Shown here: positions 6,031-13,430 of the stretch, piece by piece
How positions within the stretch are numbered: the stretch's first letter is position 1
Layout: every line of letters starts with the position of its first letter
Source of the DNA: Methanothrix sp.
Lineage (GTDB): Archaea > Halobacteriota > Methanosarcinia > Methanotrichales > Methanotrichaceae
Length of the DNA stretch: 13,684 nucleotides
Direction of reading: 5' to 3'
Assembly: GCA_011391755.1 (NCBI GenBank)
Contig: JAABPZ010000006.1
Span: forward strand, 1 to 13,684
Position numbers and translations under genes: made by a program
The notes under the pieces: model-generated
Told to the model about the DNA's origin: nothing
Databases searched by the model: none
What the model saw: only the letters and a program-made list of their open reading frames with translations

Positions 6031-6451
6031 ATTGCTCCCTCATCCTTTCCGCGTAGCGGCTCAGGCTCTCTACATCTTTTATCTCTTTCTTGACCAGCTT
6101 TTTAAGGCGGCTTCTGATCTCTTTGTCCGGTTTCCTTCCCACGGAAATAAGGTGGCGCTCGATGGTCCTGCACATCTCATCGCCTTTGCCATCCCAGTCG
6201 GTAAGGAGTATGATCTGGGCGTAGCAACGGGCGACGTCCTCTGCCAGATCCAGAGCACAGCGACGCGAGGCCATGATCACGGGTCCAGGAAGGCCCAAAG
6301 CGCGCAAGGCCTGCAGGTCGCGCCTTCCTTCCACAATGATGGCCGCACCCTGGTAGGAAGCCTCGAGAAGGGAAGCAATCAGCTCCTCCAGGGCCTCTAG
6401 ATCATAAGTCCCCTTGGCACGACTCTCATGCTCATCTCTACCCCAAGCCAT
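6020..6451 (-). CDS. Toprim-domain protein (small primase-like, COG1658 type)
   Basis: Counted from ATG 6451 the product has 143 residues. The Toprim fold is shown by the motif Glu in IIVEGRRD (38-45, Glu41) and the metal-binding DxD in LLTDWDGKG (82-90, Asp85 and Asp87). These are the residues used by DnaG primases, topoisomerases, OLD nucleases and RNase M5 to bind Mg2+. The C-terminal third is basic and helical (RSRLKKLVKKEIKDVESL), suiting nucleic-acid binding. The protein is a stand-alone Toprim of the archaeal small primase-like group; whether it cuts RNA, as RNase M5 does, or does something else is unknown. I prefer ATG 6451 because GCGGGA lies just upstream; a TTG at 6466 would add five residues. 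It lies between DUF167 (gap 16 bp) and THEP1 (11 bp overlap). Confidence 0.88.
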   Translation of the reverse strand: MAWGRDEHESRAKGTYDLEALEELIASLLEASYQGAAIIVEGRRDLQALRALGLPGPVIMASRRCALDLAEDVARCYAQIILLTDWDGKGDEMCRTIERHLISVGRKPDKEIRSRLKKLVKKEIKDVESLSRYAERMREQYGI

Positions 6452-6467
6452 ATCTTTCCCGCTCAAT

Positions 6468-6782
6468 TTATCTCATCTTCTCTGTTAATGCCAAGACGGC
6501 CTCATCCTTTGTCATGCCTTTTACCAAAAGAAGCTTTCTGGCGCTCCGCTGACCGCTTAAGACCACAACCATTAGCTCGGAAATTCCCAGCGTTCCGGCC
6601 AGCTCCTCTATTAATTGCCGGTTAGCCCGTCCTCGCGACGGCTCCTCCGTCAGATGAGCTTCCATTGACCTTCGCCAGGGATTGAAGCCGGAGGGCACCG
6701 CCAACCGGGAGGATCCGGGCACCACCTCAAAGCTGATAGTGCAACCCAGAGGATGAGATTTAACCGCCTCGCAAATGTCCAT
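6468..6782 (-). CDS. DUF167 (YggU-family) protein
   Basis: The product has 104 residues matching the DUF167/YggU family. The recognisable pattern is FEVVPGSSRLAVPSGFNPWR (19-38), then MEAHLTEEPSRGRANRQLIE (40-59), with the conserved 'P..G.AN..LI..L' segment. This is followed by VVVLSGQRSARKLLLVKG (72-89), corresponding to the family's 'V.I.SG..S..K.V.I.G'. The fold is a small alpha/beta protein; its function is unknown. It leads an operon with Toprim and THEP1 genes. The ATG at 6782 has no clear SD. A possible TATA-like CTTTAAG on the minus strand about 30 nt upstream (near 6812-6818) could make the transcript nearly leaderless. It is divergent from the purH-like gene, with 109 bp between. 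Confidence 0.88.
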   Translation of the reverse strand: MDICEAVKSHPLGCTISFEVVPGSSRLAVPSGFNPWRRSMEAHLTEEPSRGRANRQLIEELAGTLGISELMVVVLSGQRSARKLLLVKGMTKDEAVLALTEKMR

Positions 6783-6891
6783 TATTCAGAAAAGAGGCTT
6801 TCTGGGGCCTTAAAGCTTATCTCGGGCCTACGACAAATAGCGTTTTGGCAAAAAGTTAAAATAGCGCCAGCGATGAAAGGAGAGAGGTTCG

Positions 6892-8238
6892 ATGAAGGTC
6901 AAAAAAGTCGTCGTCCTGGCAGATCAGGCTCAGGTGGTAAGATCCATCCTTCCCGGCTTGGAACAGCTTGGCCTGCAAATATGCGACCAGCTCTCGGGCC
7001 AGGGAACGGATTGCCTTTTGATATGCGACATGGGATATGTTACCACCCCCAGAGGAGCGCTCCTCATTCGCCAGGCATTGGTTGATGGAAGTCCTGTTTT
7101 ATTAGACAACGCCCAATTGTCATCGATTTTAGAAGAGATCAAACAGACGGGCGGCCTTTCTTTAGAGACCAGAAATAACCTGGAGGCATATGCCCTCTAC
7201 AGGTGTCTGCAAAGCGACTCGCGAAGACTCTTTGCCCTTCAAGCCGGCACAAGCGCCATGCCTCGTTATGCGGCAGCAGCCTATGAGAAAGTGCAGGATC
7301 TTCGTTATGGAGAGAACTGGCACCAGAAGGCGGCACTCTACAGCAAAGAGAATGGTCTGGGCCTGCATACAACCAGGAAGCTGAATGGACGGGAGATGTC
7401 CTATAACAACATGGTCGATGCGGAAACGGTGCTTGAGATGCTCATCGACCTATCGGAGTACGATGGCATCCCGGCGGAAAAGCCACTATCCGTCATTGTG
7501 AAGCATGCCAATCCCTGCGGCGTGGCCTATGGCGAGAGTCTGGCTGAAGCCTACCGTCTCTCTTTCGCCACCGATCCCAAATCCGCATTTGGGGGCGTCA
7601 TCGGCTTTTCCCGGCCGGTGGATTTGGAAACGGCTCGCGCCATCGGCGACAGCTTCGTAGAGGTGCTGCTGGCCCCCGGCTATGAGCCGGAGGCCCAAAA
7701 GCTGCTCATGGATAAGAAGCCCAATCGCAGAATATTGGATATTGGAGATCTGCTGGCCCAAAAGGATGAGCTTTATCGGGGTTTCTATCAAAGAAGCATC
7801 TTCGGGGGCATGATGCTCCAGGATTATGATACAGGCGATCTTAAGGAATGGAAAGTTGTAACCAAGAGATCTCCCACAAACGGGGAAAGCAAAGCCCTTC
7901 GATTTGCCTGGAAGGTCTCCAAGTACGTCAAGTCCAATGCCCTGGTTTATGCCTCGGAGTGCCAGACCATAGGCATAGGATCGGGCCAGGTGAGCCGGGT
8001 GGATTCAGCACGCTTTGGCGCGGAAAAGGCAGAGGAGCACGGACTATCCACCCGAGGAACTGTCGCTGCCACTGATTCATTCTTCCCCTTCCGAGACGGG
8101 CTGGATCAAACCTTCCAGGCCGGAGCTGTGGCAGTAATTCATCCCGGTGGGTCCATACGGGATGCCGAGGTTATTGATGCTGCCAATGAGCATGACATGG
8201 CCATGGTCTTCACAGGCATGCGCCATTTCCGGCACTAA
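6892..8238 (+). CDS. purH: AICAR formyltransferase (PurH-like) with a shortened, divergent IMP cyclohydrolase region
   Basis: The transformylase domain occupies about 135-448 and transfers a formyl group to AICAR, the ninth step of purine synthesis. It keeps [14 protein letters not shown] (137-150), [10 protein letters not shown] (203-212, with the catalytic Lys204-His205 pair), SAFGGVIGF (231-239), [11 protein letters not shown] (344-354), SFFPFRDGL (396-404) and a C-terminal GGSIRD (419-424). The N-terminal region (1-134) is much shorter than the usual 190 or so residues and lacks the MGS-type cyclohydrolase motifs (no TGGT, no DGRVKTLHP, no NLYPF). Only its end resembles PurH ([20 protein letters not shown], then SLETR). 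IMP ring closure is therefore probably done by another enzyme, such as archaeal PurO. The SD GGAGAG (6879-6884) supports the start. It is first in a likely operon with NosD-like and Trm1 genes. Confidence 0.92.
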   Translation: MKVKKVVVLADQAQVVRSILPGLEQLGLQICDQLSGQGTDCLLICDMGYVTTPRGALLIRQALVDGSPVLLDNAQLSSILEEIKQTGGLSLETRNNLEAYALYRCLQSDSRRLFALQAGTSAMPRYAAAAYEKVQDLRYGENWHQKAALYSKENGLGLHTTRKLNGREMSYNNMVDAETVLEMLIDLSEYDGIPAEKPLSVIVKHANPCGVAYGESLAEAYRLSFATDPKSAFGGVIGFSRPVDLETARAIGDSFVEVLLAPGYEPEAQKLLMDKKPNRRILDIGDLLAQKDELYRGFYQRSIFGGMMLQDYDTGDLKEWKVVTKRSPTNGESKALRFAWKVSKYVKSNALVYASECQTIGIGSGQVSRVDSARFGAEKAEEHGLSTRGTVAATDSFFPFRDGLDQTFQAGAVAVIHPGGSIRDAEVIDAANEHDMAMVFTGMRHFRH

Positions 8239-8276
8239 CTTATAACTGGAAAACCATTGTAATCTGAGGTTAGCCA

Positions 8277-9788
8277 ATGATAATCGCGAAGAGCCCTAAA
8301 TATTTCTGCATGAAATTTTCAACCATTAAATGCAACGAAAAGGCCATCTTCGCGCTCCTCGTTCTTACGCTTTTCATTTACGTACCATTTGATCCCGTCT
8401 CAGCAAGCGTTATCCAGGCAGGTGCTGACATCCAGACGGCCATAAACTCGGCAGAGGTAGGAGACACGATAGTAGTAGGTCCGGGAGAAGCAAATCGCTT
8501 CGAGGTGGACCGGCCGTTAACCATTGAGGGACAGGGCGGCCCCATTCTCTCGGCGGATTTACAAAAACCTGCCATAATAGTGTCCAGCGATGGCGTCACA
8601 ATCTCTGGATTTCGCATAAAAGGCGTAGGCAAGGACACCACTGCCAAGTTCAATTACTACATGCAAAATCCCGCTGCTGCGGCTGGTGGAAGCTTCGATG
8701 AGCCCAATTCTGCAGTCGTTGTGAGGGGCGAGGGCATATCTATAAAAAATTGCAGCATCTTTGGAGCGCAGGTGGCAATTTCTGCGAAGAATGTGCAAGA
8801 CCTGGTCTTGCAGAATACGACCATGGATGGCTGCGATACGGGGGCCTCGATCCTGCAAAGTAAGAAGGTTAAAGTTACTGCCTGCCACATCACCAACTGC
8901 AAAAAATACGGGCTTGAGATTGTTAGGTCTCGGGATGTGGTGCTTGATAATAACAGCATTGTTAACAACACCAACGCCGGCATACTCCTCAAGGAGACGA
9001 ACGACGGCATTATTCAGGATAATATCCTCTCCACGAACACCTTTGGGCTCTCCCTTTGGAATGCTTCGTATAACCAGGTAAGAAGAAACCATGTCGATCA
9101 TAATTATTACGGAATCCTGGTAACGTCCTCGTCTAACTACAACAACATAACCGATAATTTGGCAGAGGATAATAGCAGAAGCGAGATCGTGACAGGATTT
9201 GGCATCGGCATCAGTCTGCAAGAGAACAGCAGCTACAACCTGCTGATCCGAAACACTGCTAAAGGCAACTTCAACGGCCTTGAGCTGTCCCGAGGCTGCA
9301 AGTTCAATGCCGTCTACGACAACAACGCCTCGGACAATAAACACGGCATAAGGCTCAATGAGAACCGCAATAACCTCATCTTCGGCAACAACTTCATGAG
9401 AAACAACATCAATGCCTATGAGAATACCAGCCTTAATATCTGGAATACAACTTTCGGCAACTACTACAATGATTATACGGGCAAAGATGAGAATAATGAC
9501 GGCATAGGCGATCAGCCCTATTCTCTACCTGGGCCCGAGTCGCGTTCTTTTGACCAGCGGCCCCTTATCCGTCCTTACCGTGAAGCGGTATTGAACGGCA
9601 CATCGATCAGAGATGAGGTTAAGAAATATGCCGTGTTCGGACCGGCTGATGATGAGTATCCTACCATTAGCAAGCAAAAAGGCGTAATGGTGATATCTCG
9701 CAAAGCATCAAGCCTGCCGCCCAAATGGACGGACTCTCGGGCCTTTGATGCCAGCGCTCCGCCGTTTCAAAAAGAGAATGATTTCTGA
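8277..9788 (+). CDS. Secreted NosD-like parallel beta-helix protein
   Basis: The product has 503 residues. A signal peptide is visible: a basic start, hydrophobic FALLVLTLFIYV (25-36) and a likely cleavage site after PVSA (43). Residues 50-70 (DIQTAINSAEVGDTIVVGPG) are the usual opening strand of NosD/CASH right-handed beta-helix domains. Many short repeats follow, rich in Asn and Asp with 'N.I..N..GI.L..' rungs, up to about 390. The end of the domain shows the NosD signature IWNTTFGNYYNDYTGKDENN then DGIGDQPYSL and FDQRPLI. In archaea such proteins are mostly surface or envelope polysaccharide-binding or S-layer-associated proteins; a copper role as in nos operons is not implied here. There is no C-terminal anchor or PGF-CTERM. 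The ATG at 8277 has GAGGT 6 nt upstream; ATG 8310 would give a shorter signal peptide. The stop overlaps the trm1 start by one base. Confidence 0.88.
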   Translation: MIIAKSPKYFCMKFSTIKCNEKAIFALLVLTLFIYVPFDPVSASVIQAGADIQTAINSAEVGDTIVVGPGEANRFEVDRPLTIEGQGGPILSADLQKPAIIVSSDGVTISGFRIKGVGKDTTAKFNYYMQNPAAAAGGSFDEPNSAVVVRGEGISIKNCSIFGAQVAISAKNVQDLVLQNTTMDGCDTGASILQSKKVKVTACHITNCKKYGLEIVRSRDVVLDNNSIVNNTNAGILLKETNDGIIQDNILSTNTFGLSLWNASYNQVRRNHVDHNYYGILVTSSSNYNNITDNLAEDNSRSEIVTGFGIGISLQENSSYNLLIRNTAKGNFNGLELSRGCKFNAVYDNNASDNKHGIRLNENRNNLIFGNNFMRNNINAYENTSLNIWNTTFGNYYNDYTGKDENNDGIGDQPYSLPGPESRSFDQRPLIRPYREAVLNGTSIRDEVKKYAVFGPADDEYPTISKQKGVMVISRKASSLPPKWTDSRAFDASAPPFQKENDF

Positions 9789-10843
9789 TGAATCTCATAA
9801 CGGAGGGCGCCATCACCTTTGAGACACAGGGCGCTTTCTACAATCCCAAGATGCAACTCAACCGGGATATCGGCGTAGCCATGGCCAGTAGCCTGGGACT
9901 CTCCGACTATCTGGACGCCCTATCTGCCAGCGGCATTCGCGGGCTAAGAGTGGCTAAGGAAGCGAATGTCGAAAAGGTGACCTTAAACGACGTCAGCCCC
10001 CAGGCTTGCCGGCTCATGGAAAAAAACCTGAGCCGAAACGGTCTGGCCGGCACGGTAACCTGCTGCGATGCCAATGTTCTAATGCACCAGCAGCACTTCC
10101 AGGCAGTGGACCTGGATCCCTTCGGCTCACCCTCCTCCTATCTTTCCGCAGCCAGCCGGTCCGCTCTCTCTTATCTATTTATCACCGCCACCGACACCGC
10201 TCCCCTCTGCGGGGCCCATCTCATGAGCGGTATCAGAAAGTACATGGCAGTTCCCCTGCGTACAGACTATCACCGGGAGATGGGGGCCAGAATTCTGCTC
10301 GGCCTGGCGGCACGCGAGCTGGCGCGCCTCGATAAAGCCATGCAGCCCATGCTCACCCACGTTACCGATCACTATGTGAGAACTTACCTGCGTGTGATCA
10401 AGGGAGCAAAAGCAGCCGATCGATGTCTGGAAAAACTGGGCTATGTCGAGCACTGCCGTAGCTGCGGCAGCTTTGTTCTCCTGGAAAAGCCCTGGCCTGT
10501 AGGGGAATGCGCTCATTGCTTAGGCAAGACGACTTTAGCCGGCCCTCTGTGGCTGGGCGAGATACAGGAAGCGCAGGTAATCGAGAAGGCCTCTGCTTGG
10601 GAGGGCCACAGCCGCCGGGCAAAAAAACTCCTCGACACATGTGCCAGCGAGGTAGAGGTGCCCATGTACTATGATCATCATAGCATCTGCGAGAGGCTGC
10701 ACATCACTCCCGGCAAGATCGATGATGCCATAGAGCGGCTGCTAGAGGGCGGACATCGGGCTTCCCGCACTCATTTTTGGGGACTGGGCATCAAGACCGA
10801 TGCCGGCATGACAGATGTCGAGGCAGCCATAAGACCGATTTAA
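9788..10843 (+). CDS. trm1: tRNA (guanine(26)-N2)-dimethyltransferase Trm1
   Basis: The product has 351 residues, slightly shorter than the roughly 380 usual for archaeal Trm1. It methylates G26 of tRNAs using S-adenosylmethionine. Visible motifs are FETQGAFYNPKMQLNRD (11-27, the N-terminal Trm1 signature), SAM-binding motif I DALSASGIRGLR (43-54), the acidic residue in VTLNDVSP (64-71), and motif IV VDLDPFGSP (107-115). A zinc site is formed by Cys223, Cys226, Cys241 and Cys244. TATDTAPLCG (133-142), HVTDHYVRTYLRV (191-203) and the C-terminal region (FWGLGIKTDAG) are also typical. It starts at the last base of the nosD-like stop (TGATG), so the two are translationally coupled. Confidence 0.95.
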   Translation: MNLITEGAITFETQGAFYNPKMQLNRDIGVAMASSLGLSDYLDALSASGIRGLRVAKEANVEKVTLNDVSPQACRLMEKNLSRNGLAGTVTCCDANVLMHQQHFQAVDLDPFGSPSSYLSAASRSALSYLFITATDTAPLCGAHLMSGIRKYMAVPLRTDYHREMGARILLGLAARELARLDKAMQPMLTHVTDHYVRTYLRVIKGAKAADRCLEKLGYVEHCRSCGSFVLLEKPWPVGECAHCLGKTTLAGPLWLGEIQEAQVIEKASAWEGHSRRAKKLLDTCASEVEVPMYYDHHSICERLHITPGKIDDAIERLLEGGHRASRTHFWGLGIKTDAGMTDVEAAIRPI

Positions 10844-10923
10844 TTTCTTAATAATTTATAAAAAAGTTCGATCTGTTTTCCAACCTAAAACTTAATAAAG
10901 GAGAAGAGACCTAATAGTGATAG

Positions 10924-10947
10924 CTGCATTATGATAGGATAATGCAG
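10924..10947 (+). repeat. Perfect 9-bp hairpin in the leader
   Basis: CTGCATTAT (10924-10932) and ATAATGCAG (10939-10947) are exact reverse complements around the loop GATAGG. There is no following T run, so it is not an obvious terminator. Confidence 0.65.
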
Positions 10948-10955
10948 GAATTCGC

Positions 10956-11012
10956 GGCACGAGGTGACGTTTATTACCCCCTTCATTGCTACTCCCTTTC
11001 GCATCTCGTGCC
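10956..11012 (+). repeat. 11-bp stem enclosing a 35-nt loop in the leader
   Basis: GGCACGAG (10956-10963) is exactly complementary to CTCGTGCC (11005-11012). Three further positions pair (G-T, T-A, G-C), extending the stem to 11 bp. The loop is pyrimidine-rich (10967-11001). Confidence 0.6.
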
Positions 11013-11042
11013 ATCCCTTGTTATATTTTAGCAGGTTCTAAA

Positions 11043-11423
11043 ATGCAGATCTCATCCTACTTGTCTTATTTAGCGGGCTCCGACCTGCGACTGGTGGTAT
11101 ATTTCCTCTTGGGTGGAACAGTGACAGCTCTCACGGCCTACTTCGCCAGCCAGGGGCGGGGCATGCTCTCCGCCTTCATTACTACTCTGCCCTTGCTCAC
11201 GGTTTTCAGTTTTTTGCTAATCTATGCCGAGGGCGGCAGCAAGACTGTGGAAGAGTATGCCAAAAGCCTTCTCATCTTCACACCTCCCTGGCTCTGCTAT
11301 GTCGCAATAGTTCTCCTGGGAGTTAATCGCATAGGAATAGTCAAGAGCCTGATCCTGGGGGTCCTTTTCTTCGTGGTCCTATCCGTCCTCCTGGAAAAAT
11401 TGCTGCCCGGCACAAAACCGTAA
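11043..11423 (+). CDS. Small integral membrane protein, DUF3147/GlpM-like
   Basis: From ATG 11043 the product has 126 residues with four predicted membrane segments, roughly 16-32, 42-59, 75-93 and 99-119. The pattern FLLGGTVTALTAYFASQGRG, then SAFITTLPLLTVFSFLLIYA and PPWLCYVAIVLLGVNRIG, resembles the GlpM/DUF3147 family of small membrane proteins, whose function is poorly known. An in-frame ATG at 10986 would add 19 residues, but these do not look family-like and cross the leader stem, so 11043 is preferred. SD support is weak (CAGG, 11032-11035). The F420 reductase gene follows after 26 bp, so the two are probably cotranscribed. Confidence 0.75.
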   Translation: MQISSYLSYLAGSDLRLVVYFLLGGTVTALTAYFASQGRGMLSAFITTLPLLTVFSFLLIYAEGGSKTVEEYAKSLLIFTPPWLCYVAIVLLGVNRIGIVKSLILGVLFFVVLSVLLEKLLPGTKP

Positions 11424-11449
11424 AATAATAGTTTGGTTAAGGCAAATCC

Positions 11450-12121
11450 ATGAAAATTGCGCTCGTTGGCGGAACCGGCGATATCGGCACGGGATTTGCC
11501 GTGCGCTGGGGGCAAAAGCATGAGATCATCATCGGCTCACGAAATGTTGATAAAGCCAAAGAGAGCGCAGCCGCTGTATTGCAACTCTTAGGAGCCGTAG
11601 GTAATGTGCAGGGCACAAACAACGCCTGTGCCGTTGCTGCGGCTGATGTGGTCGTGCTGTGCGTGCCCTATGAGCATCTGGCTTCTGTCACAACCGGTCT
11701 GTTAGACTCCTACAAGAGCCAGCTCGTCATCTCGCCCGTGGTGCCCATGATTTACAACGGCAAGTTTTTCCAGTACCAACCCCCCGCCGAGGGCAGCGCA
11801 GCCCTGCAGGCAAGGATGTTGCTGCCAAAAGGCGTTAGAGTGGTCTGTGCCTTTCATACCATCTCTGCCGCTGCTTTGCAGGATATTGAGAGGGTGATGA
11901 AGGCGGATGTCTTCGTCTGTGGTGATGATGCAGAGGCGATAAAGATCGCGGTTGAGCTTGCCGGTGAGATAAAGAGCCTGCGACCTCTGAACGCGGGTCC
12001 CTTGGCCGTCTCCTCCATGGTGGAGAGCCTGACGCCCTTTCTGCTAAATGTGGCCCGCAAGAACAAGATCAAGGACGCGGGAATAACCGTCGTTTCCGAG
12101 CGAAATAACAAAAAAATGTAG
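11450..12121 (+). CDS. npdG: NADPH-dependent F420 reductase (F420H2:NADP oxidoreductase)
   Basis: The product has 223 residues, normal for the family. It transfers hydride between reduced coenzyme F420 and NADP+, in methanogens mainly to supply NADPH for biosynthesis. The N-terminal Rossmann motif is LVGGTGDIGTGFAVRW (5-20). IIIGSRN (26-32) carries the Ser-Arg that recognises the 2'-phosphate of NADPH. Further family marks are VVVLCVPYEHL (67-77), VISPVVPM (93-100), VVCAFHTISAAALQDIE (130-146), VFVCGDD (153-159) and the conserved C-terminal LNAGPLAVSSMVESLTPFLL. The ATG at 11450 is preceded only by a weak TTAAGG. The gene follows the DUF3147-like gene and meets the TraB gene tail to tail with one base between. 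Confidence 0.95.
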   Translation: MKIALVGGTGDIGTGFAVRWGQKHEIIIGSRNVDKAKESAAAVLQLLGAVGNVQGTNNACAVAAADVVVLCVPYEHLASVTTGLLDSYKSQLVISPVVPMIYNGKFFQYQPPAEGSAALQARMLLPKGVRVVCAFHTISAAALQDIERVMKADVFVCGDDAEAIKIAVELAGEIKSLRPLNAGPLAVSSMVESLTPFLLNVARKNKIKDAGITVVSERNNKKM

Positions 12122-12122
12122 A

Positions 12123-13418
12123 TTAAAAATAATTGATGATCAAAGAATAGCCATTTTTTATCATATCCCAGATCATATCTGCGGAAAGGTTCAGTCCCAG
12201 CCAATGCCAGATGAGATAGACGGCAACGAACATGCCGAGCATGGCACCCACGTTTGAAAGTGCCGCCACTAAGATGACCTTGAAGAGGCGGTTTTGCATC
12301 ATCTGCTTAAAGTTGTCTGCAGCAGCCAGCGTTTTCAAGTCGGAAACGGTCGGCTTGAGCTTCCAGGCCTCCACCATTCCGGCAAACCAGCCCGCCGCCA
12401 CAAAGGGATTGAGGGTCGTCATCCAGGCCACCATGAGCGCCGTCAGGGCAGAGAGCGGATGGCCTCTGGCCAGGACCACTCCTAAAGCCGACAGCCCCCC
12501 GGTTACTACGAACCAGATGACACAGGCCTGGAAAATGATCTCGCTGGACTTGGCCGTGATCAGCACCAGACCAATGGTGACCAGGATAAGCAGGCTCACC
12601 ACTACCCCAAATATCTTGACAAAGGTGATCTTTTTGCCGGGCTTCTCATTCAAGCCTTCCAGGGCAGGAATATTCTCGGGATGCTCTAGATGCTTGAGAA
12701 TGCCCTCTCTGTGACCCGCCCCCACCACGGCCAGCACCCGGCCCTGCTTGGAGAGCAAGTGCAGATTACGAGCCAGGTAGGCGTCGCGCTCATCCACCAA
12801 CACGTTCGCCGCCCCGGGAGAGATCTTCCTAAACTCCGAGATCATCTGGGAGACAATATCGGCCTGAGTGATGCTGTCGATATCAATCTCTTCAACATCT
12901 CCCCAGCCAAGAGCTGCAGGTATCAGGGATCCGACAAGCCTTATCTTATCAAAAAATCCCATAGCCGACCAGAAACGCTGAATGGTAATGCCAATGTCCC
13001 TATCGACCAGTGCCACCCGCGCGCCCGCGATCTTAGCAGCATCTATGGCCGCCAGCATCTCCGAGCCGGGTTTGACTCCCAGCTCCTCGCCGATCTTTCT
13101 TTGGATATAGGCCAAAAACAACTGCACCAGGAAGAAAAAGAGTTTTCCGCCACTGAGTAGCTCGCTGATCTTGATCTCCTTCTCTACCTCCTGGCCGATA
13201 AGAGCCCGATAGCGAGCAGGACACAGCTCTACAGCCACAATATCGGGACGCATCTCCTCTATTTTGCTGATTACTTCCTGGACGCTTTTTTCTGAGACAT
13301 GGGCCGTTCCTACTATTATGATCTCATGGGACTCGCTGCCGGCGGGCGTCTCCCCCGGCTCCACCAGCCGGCAAGAAGAAGCGTCGGCTTCTTTCATCGT
13401 TTCCGTCGTATTCTCCAA
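12123..13418 (-). CDS. TraB/PrgY-family membrane protein
   Basis: The product has 431 residues. The soluble N-terminal domain has the TraB/PrgY signatures: IIIVGTAHVSEKSV (33-46), VAVELCPARY (61-70), DERDAYLA (209-216) and AVVGAGHREGI (230-240). These conserved His and Glu residues also occur in the related Tiki/GumN putative metalloproteases. After 265 come about four hydrophobic segments (267-288, 293-316, 323-348, 378-406), so the domain is held at the membrane. PrgY in Enterococcus limits pheromone activity; the archaeal homologues have no established role. The start is a TTG at 13418 with GAGGT 7 nt upstream; an in-frame ATG at 13397 is the alternative. The first 30 residues are low complexity. 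It follows the CBS gene by 12 bp and is convergent with the F420 reductase. Confidence 0.92.
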   Translation of the reverse strand: MENTTETMKEADASSCRLVEPGETPAGSESHEIIIVGTAHVSEKSVQEVISKIEEMRPDIVAVELCPARYRALIGQEVEKEIKISELLSGGKLFFFLVQLFLAYIQRKIGEELGVKPGSEMLAAIDAAKIAGARVALVDRDIGITIQRFWSAMGFFDKIRLVGSLIPAALGWGDVEEIDIDSITQADIVSQMISEFRKISPGAANVLVDERDAYLARNLHLLSKQGRVLAVVGAGHREGILKHLEHPENIPALEGLNEKPGKKITFVKIFGVVVSLLILVTIGLVLITAKSSEIIFQACVIWFVVTGGLSALGVVLARGHPLSALTALMVAWMTTLNPFVAAGWFAGMVEAWKLKPTVSDLKTLAAADNFKQMMQNRLFKVILVAALSNVGAMLGMFVAVYLIWHWLGLNLSADMIWDMIKNGYSLIINYF

Positions 13419-13430
13419 ATTGATTACCTC

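Larger units (their letters stand above)
10844..11042 (+). promoter_or_regulatory. Intergenic structured leader before the DUF3147/F420 reductase pair
   Basis: This 199 bp stretch holds no convincing gene. TTTATAAAA at 10855-10863 is a TATA-like box, which would start transcription near 10885. After it come an SD-like AAAGGAG (about 10898-10904) with no good ORF (a GTG at 10917 closes after five codons), a perfect 9-bp hairpin at 10924-10947, and a longer stem pairing GGCACGAGGTG (10956-10966) with CATCTCGTGCC (11002-11012), one G-U. A second AT-rich block TTATATTTTA lies at 11021-11030. The RNA leader would be about 160 nt. I recognise no known riboswitch class. Confidence 0.45.

Noticed and set aside
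5627..6093. Several plus-strand ORFs over the THEP1 gene
   Set aside because: The minus strand encodes intact Walker A and B motifs of THEP1; the plus frames have low-complexity translations without a family match.
8559..9344. A 261-codon minus-strand reading frame opposite the NosD-like gene
   Set aside because: The plus strand has a signal peptide, an SD and a clear NosD repeat pattern. The opposite frame is a by-product of the repetitive Asn/Asp codons.
8277..9788. A copper-insertion role as part of a nitrous-oxide reductase cluster
   Set aside because: The similarity is to the shared beta-helix domain only. No nosZ, nosF, nosY or nosL gene is nearby, and methanogen homologues are generally surface proteins.
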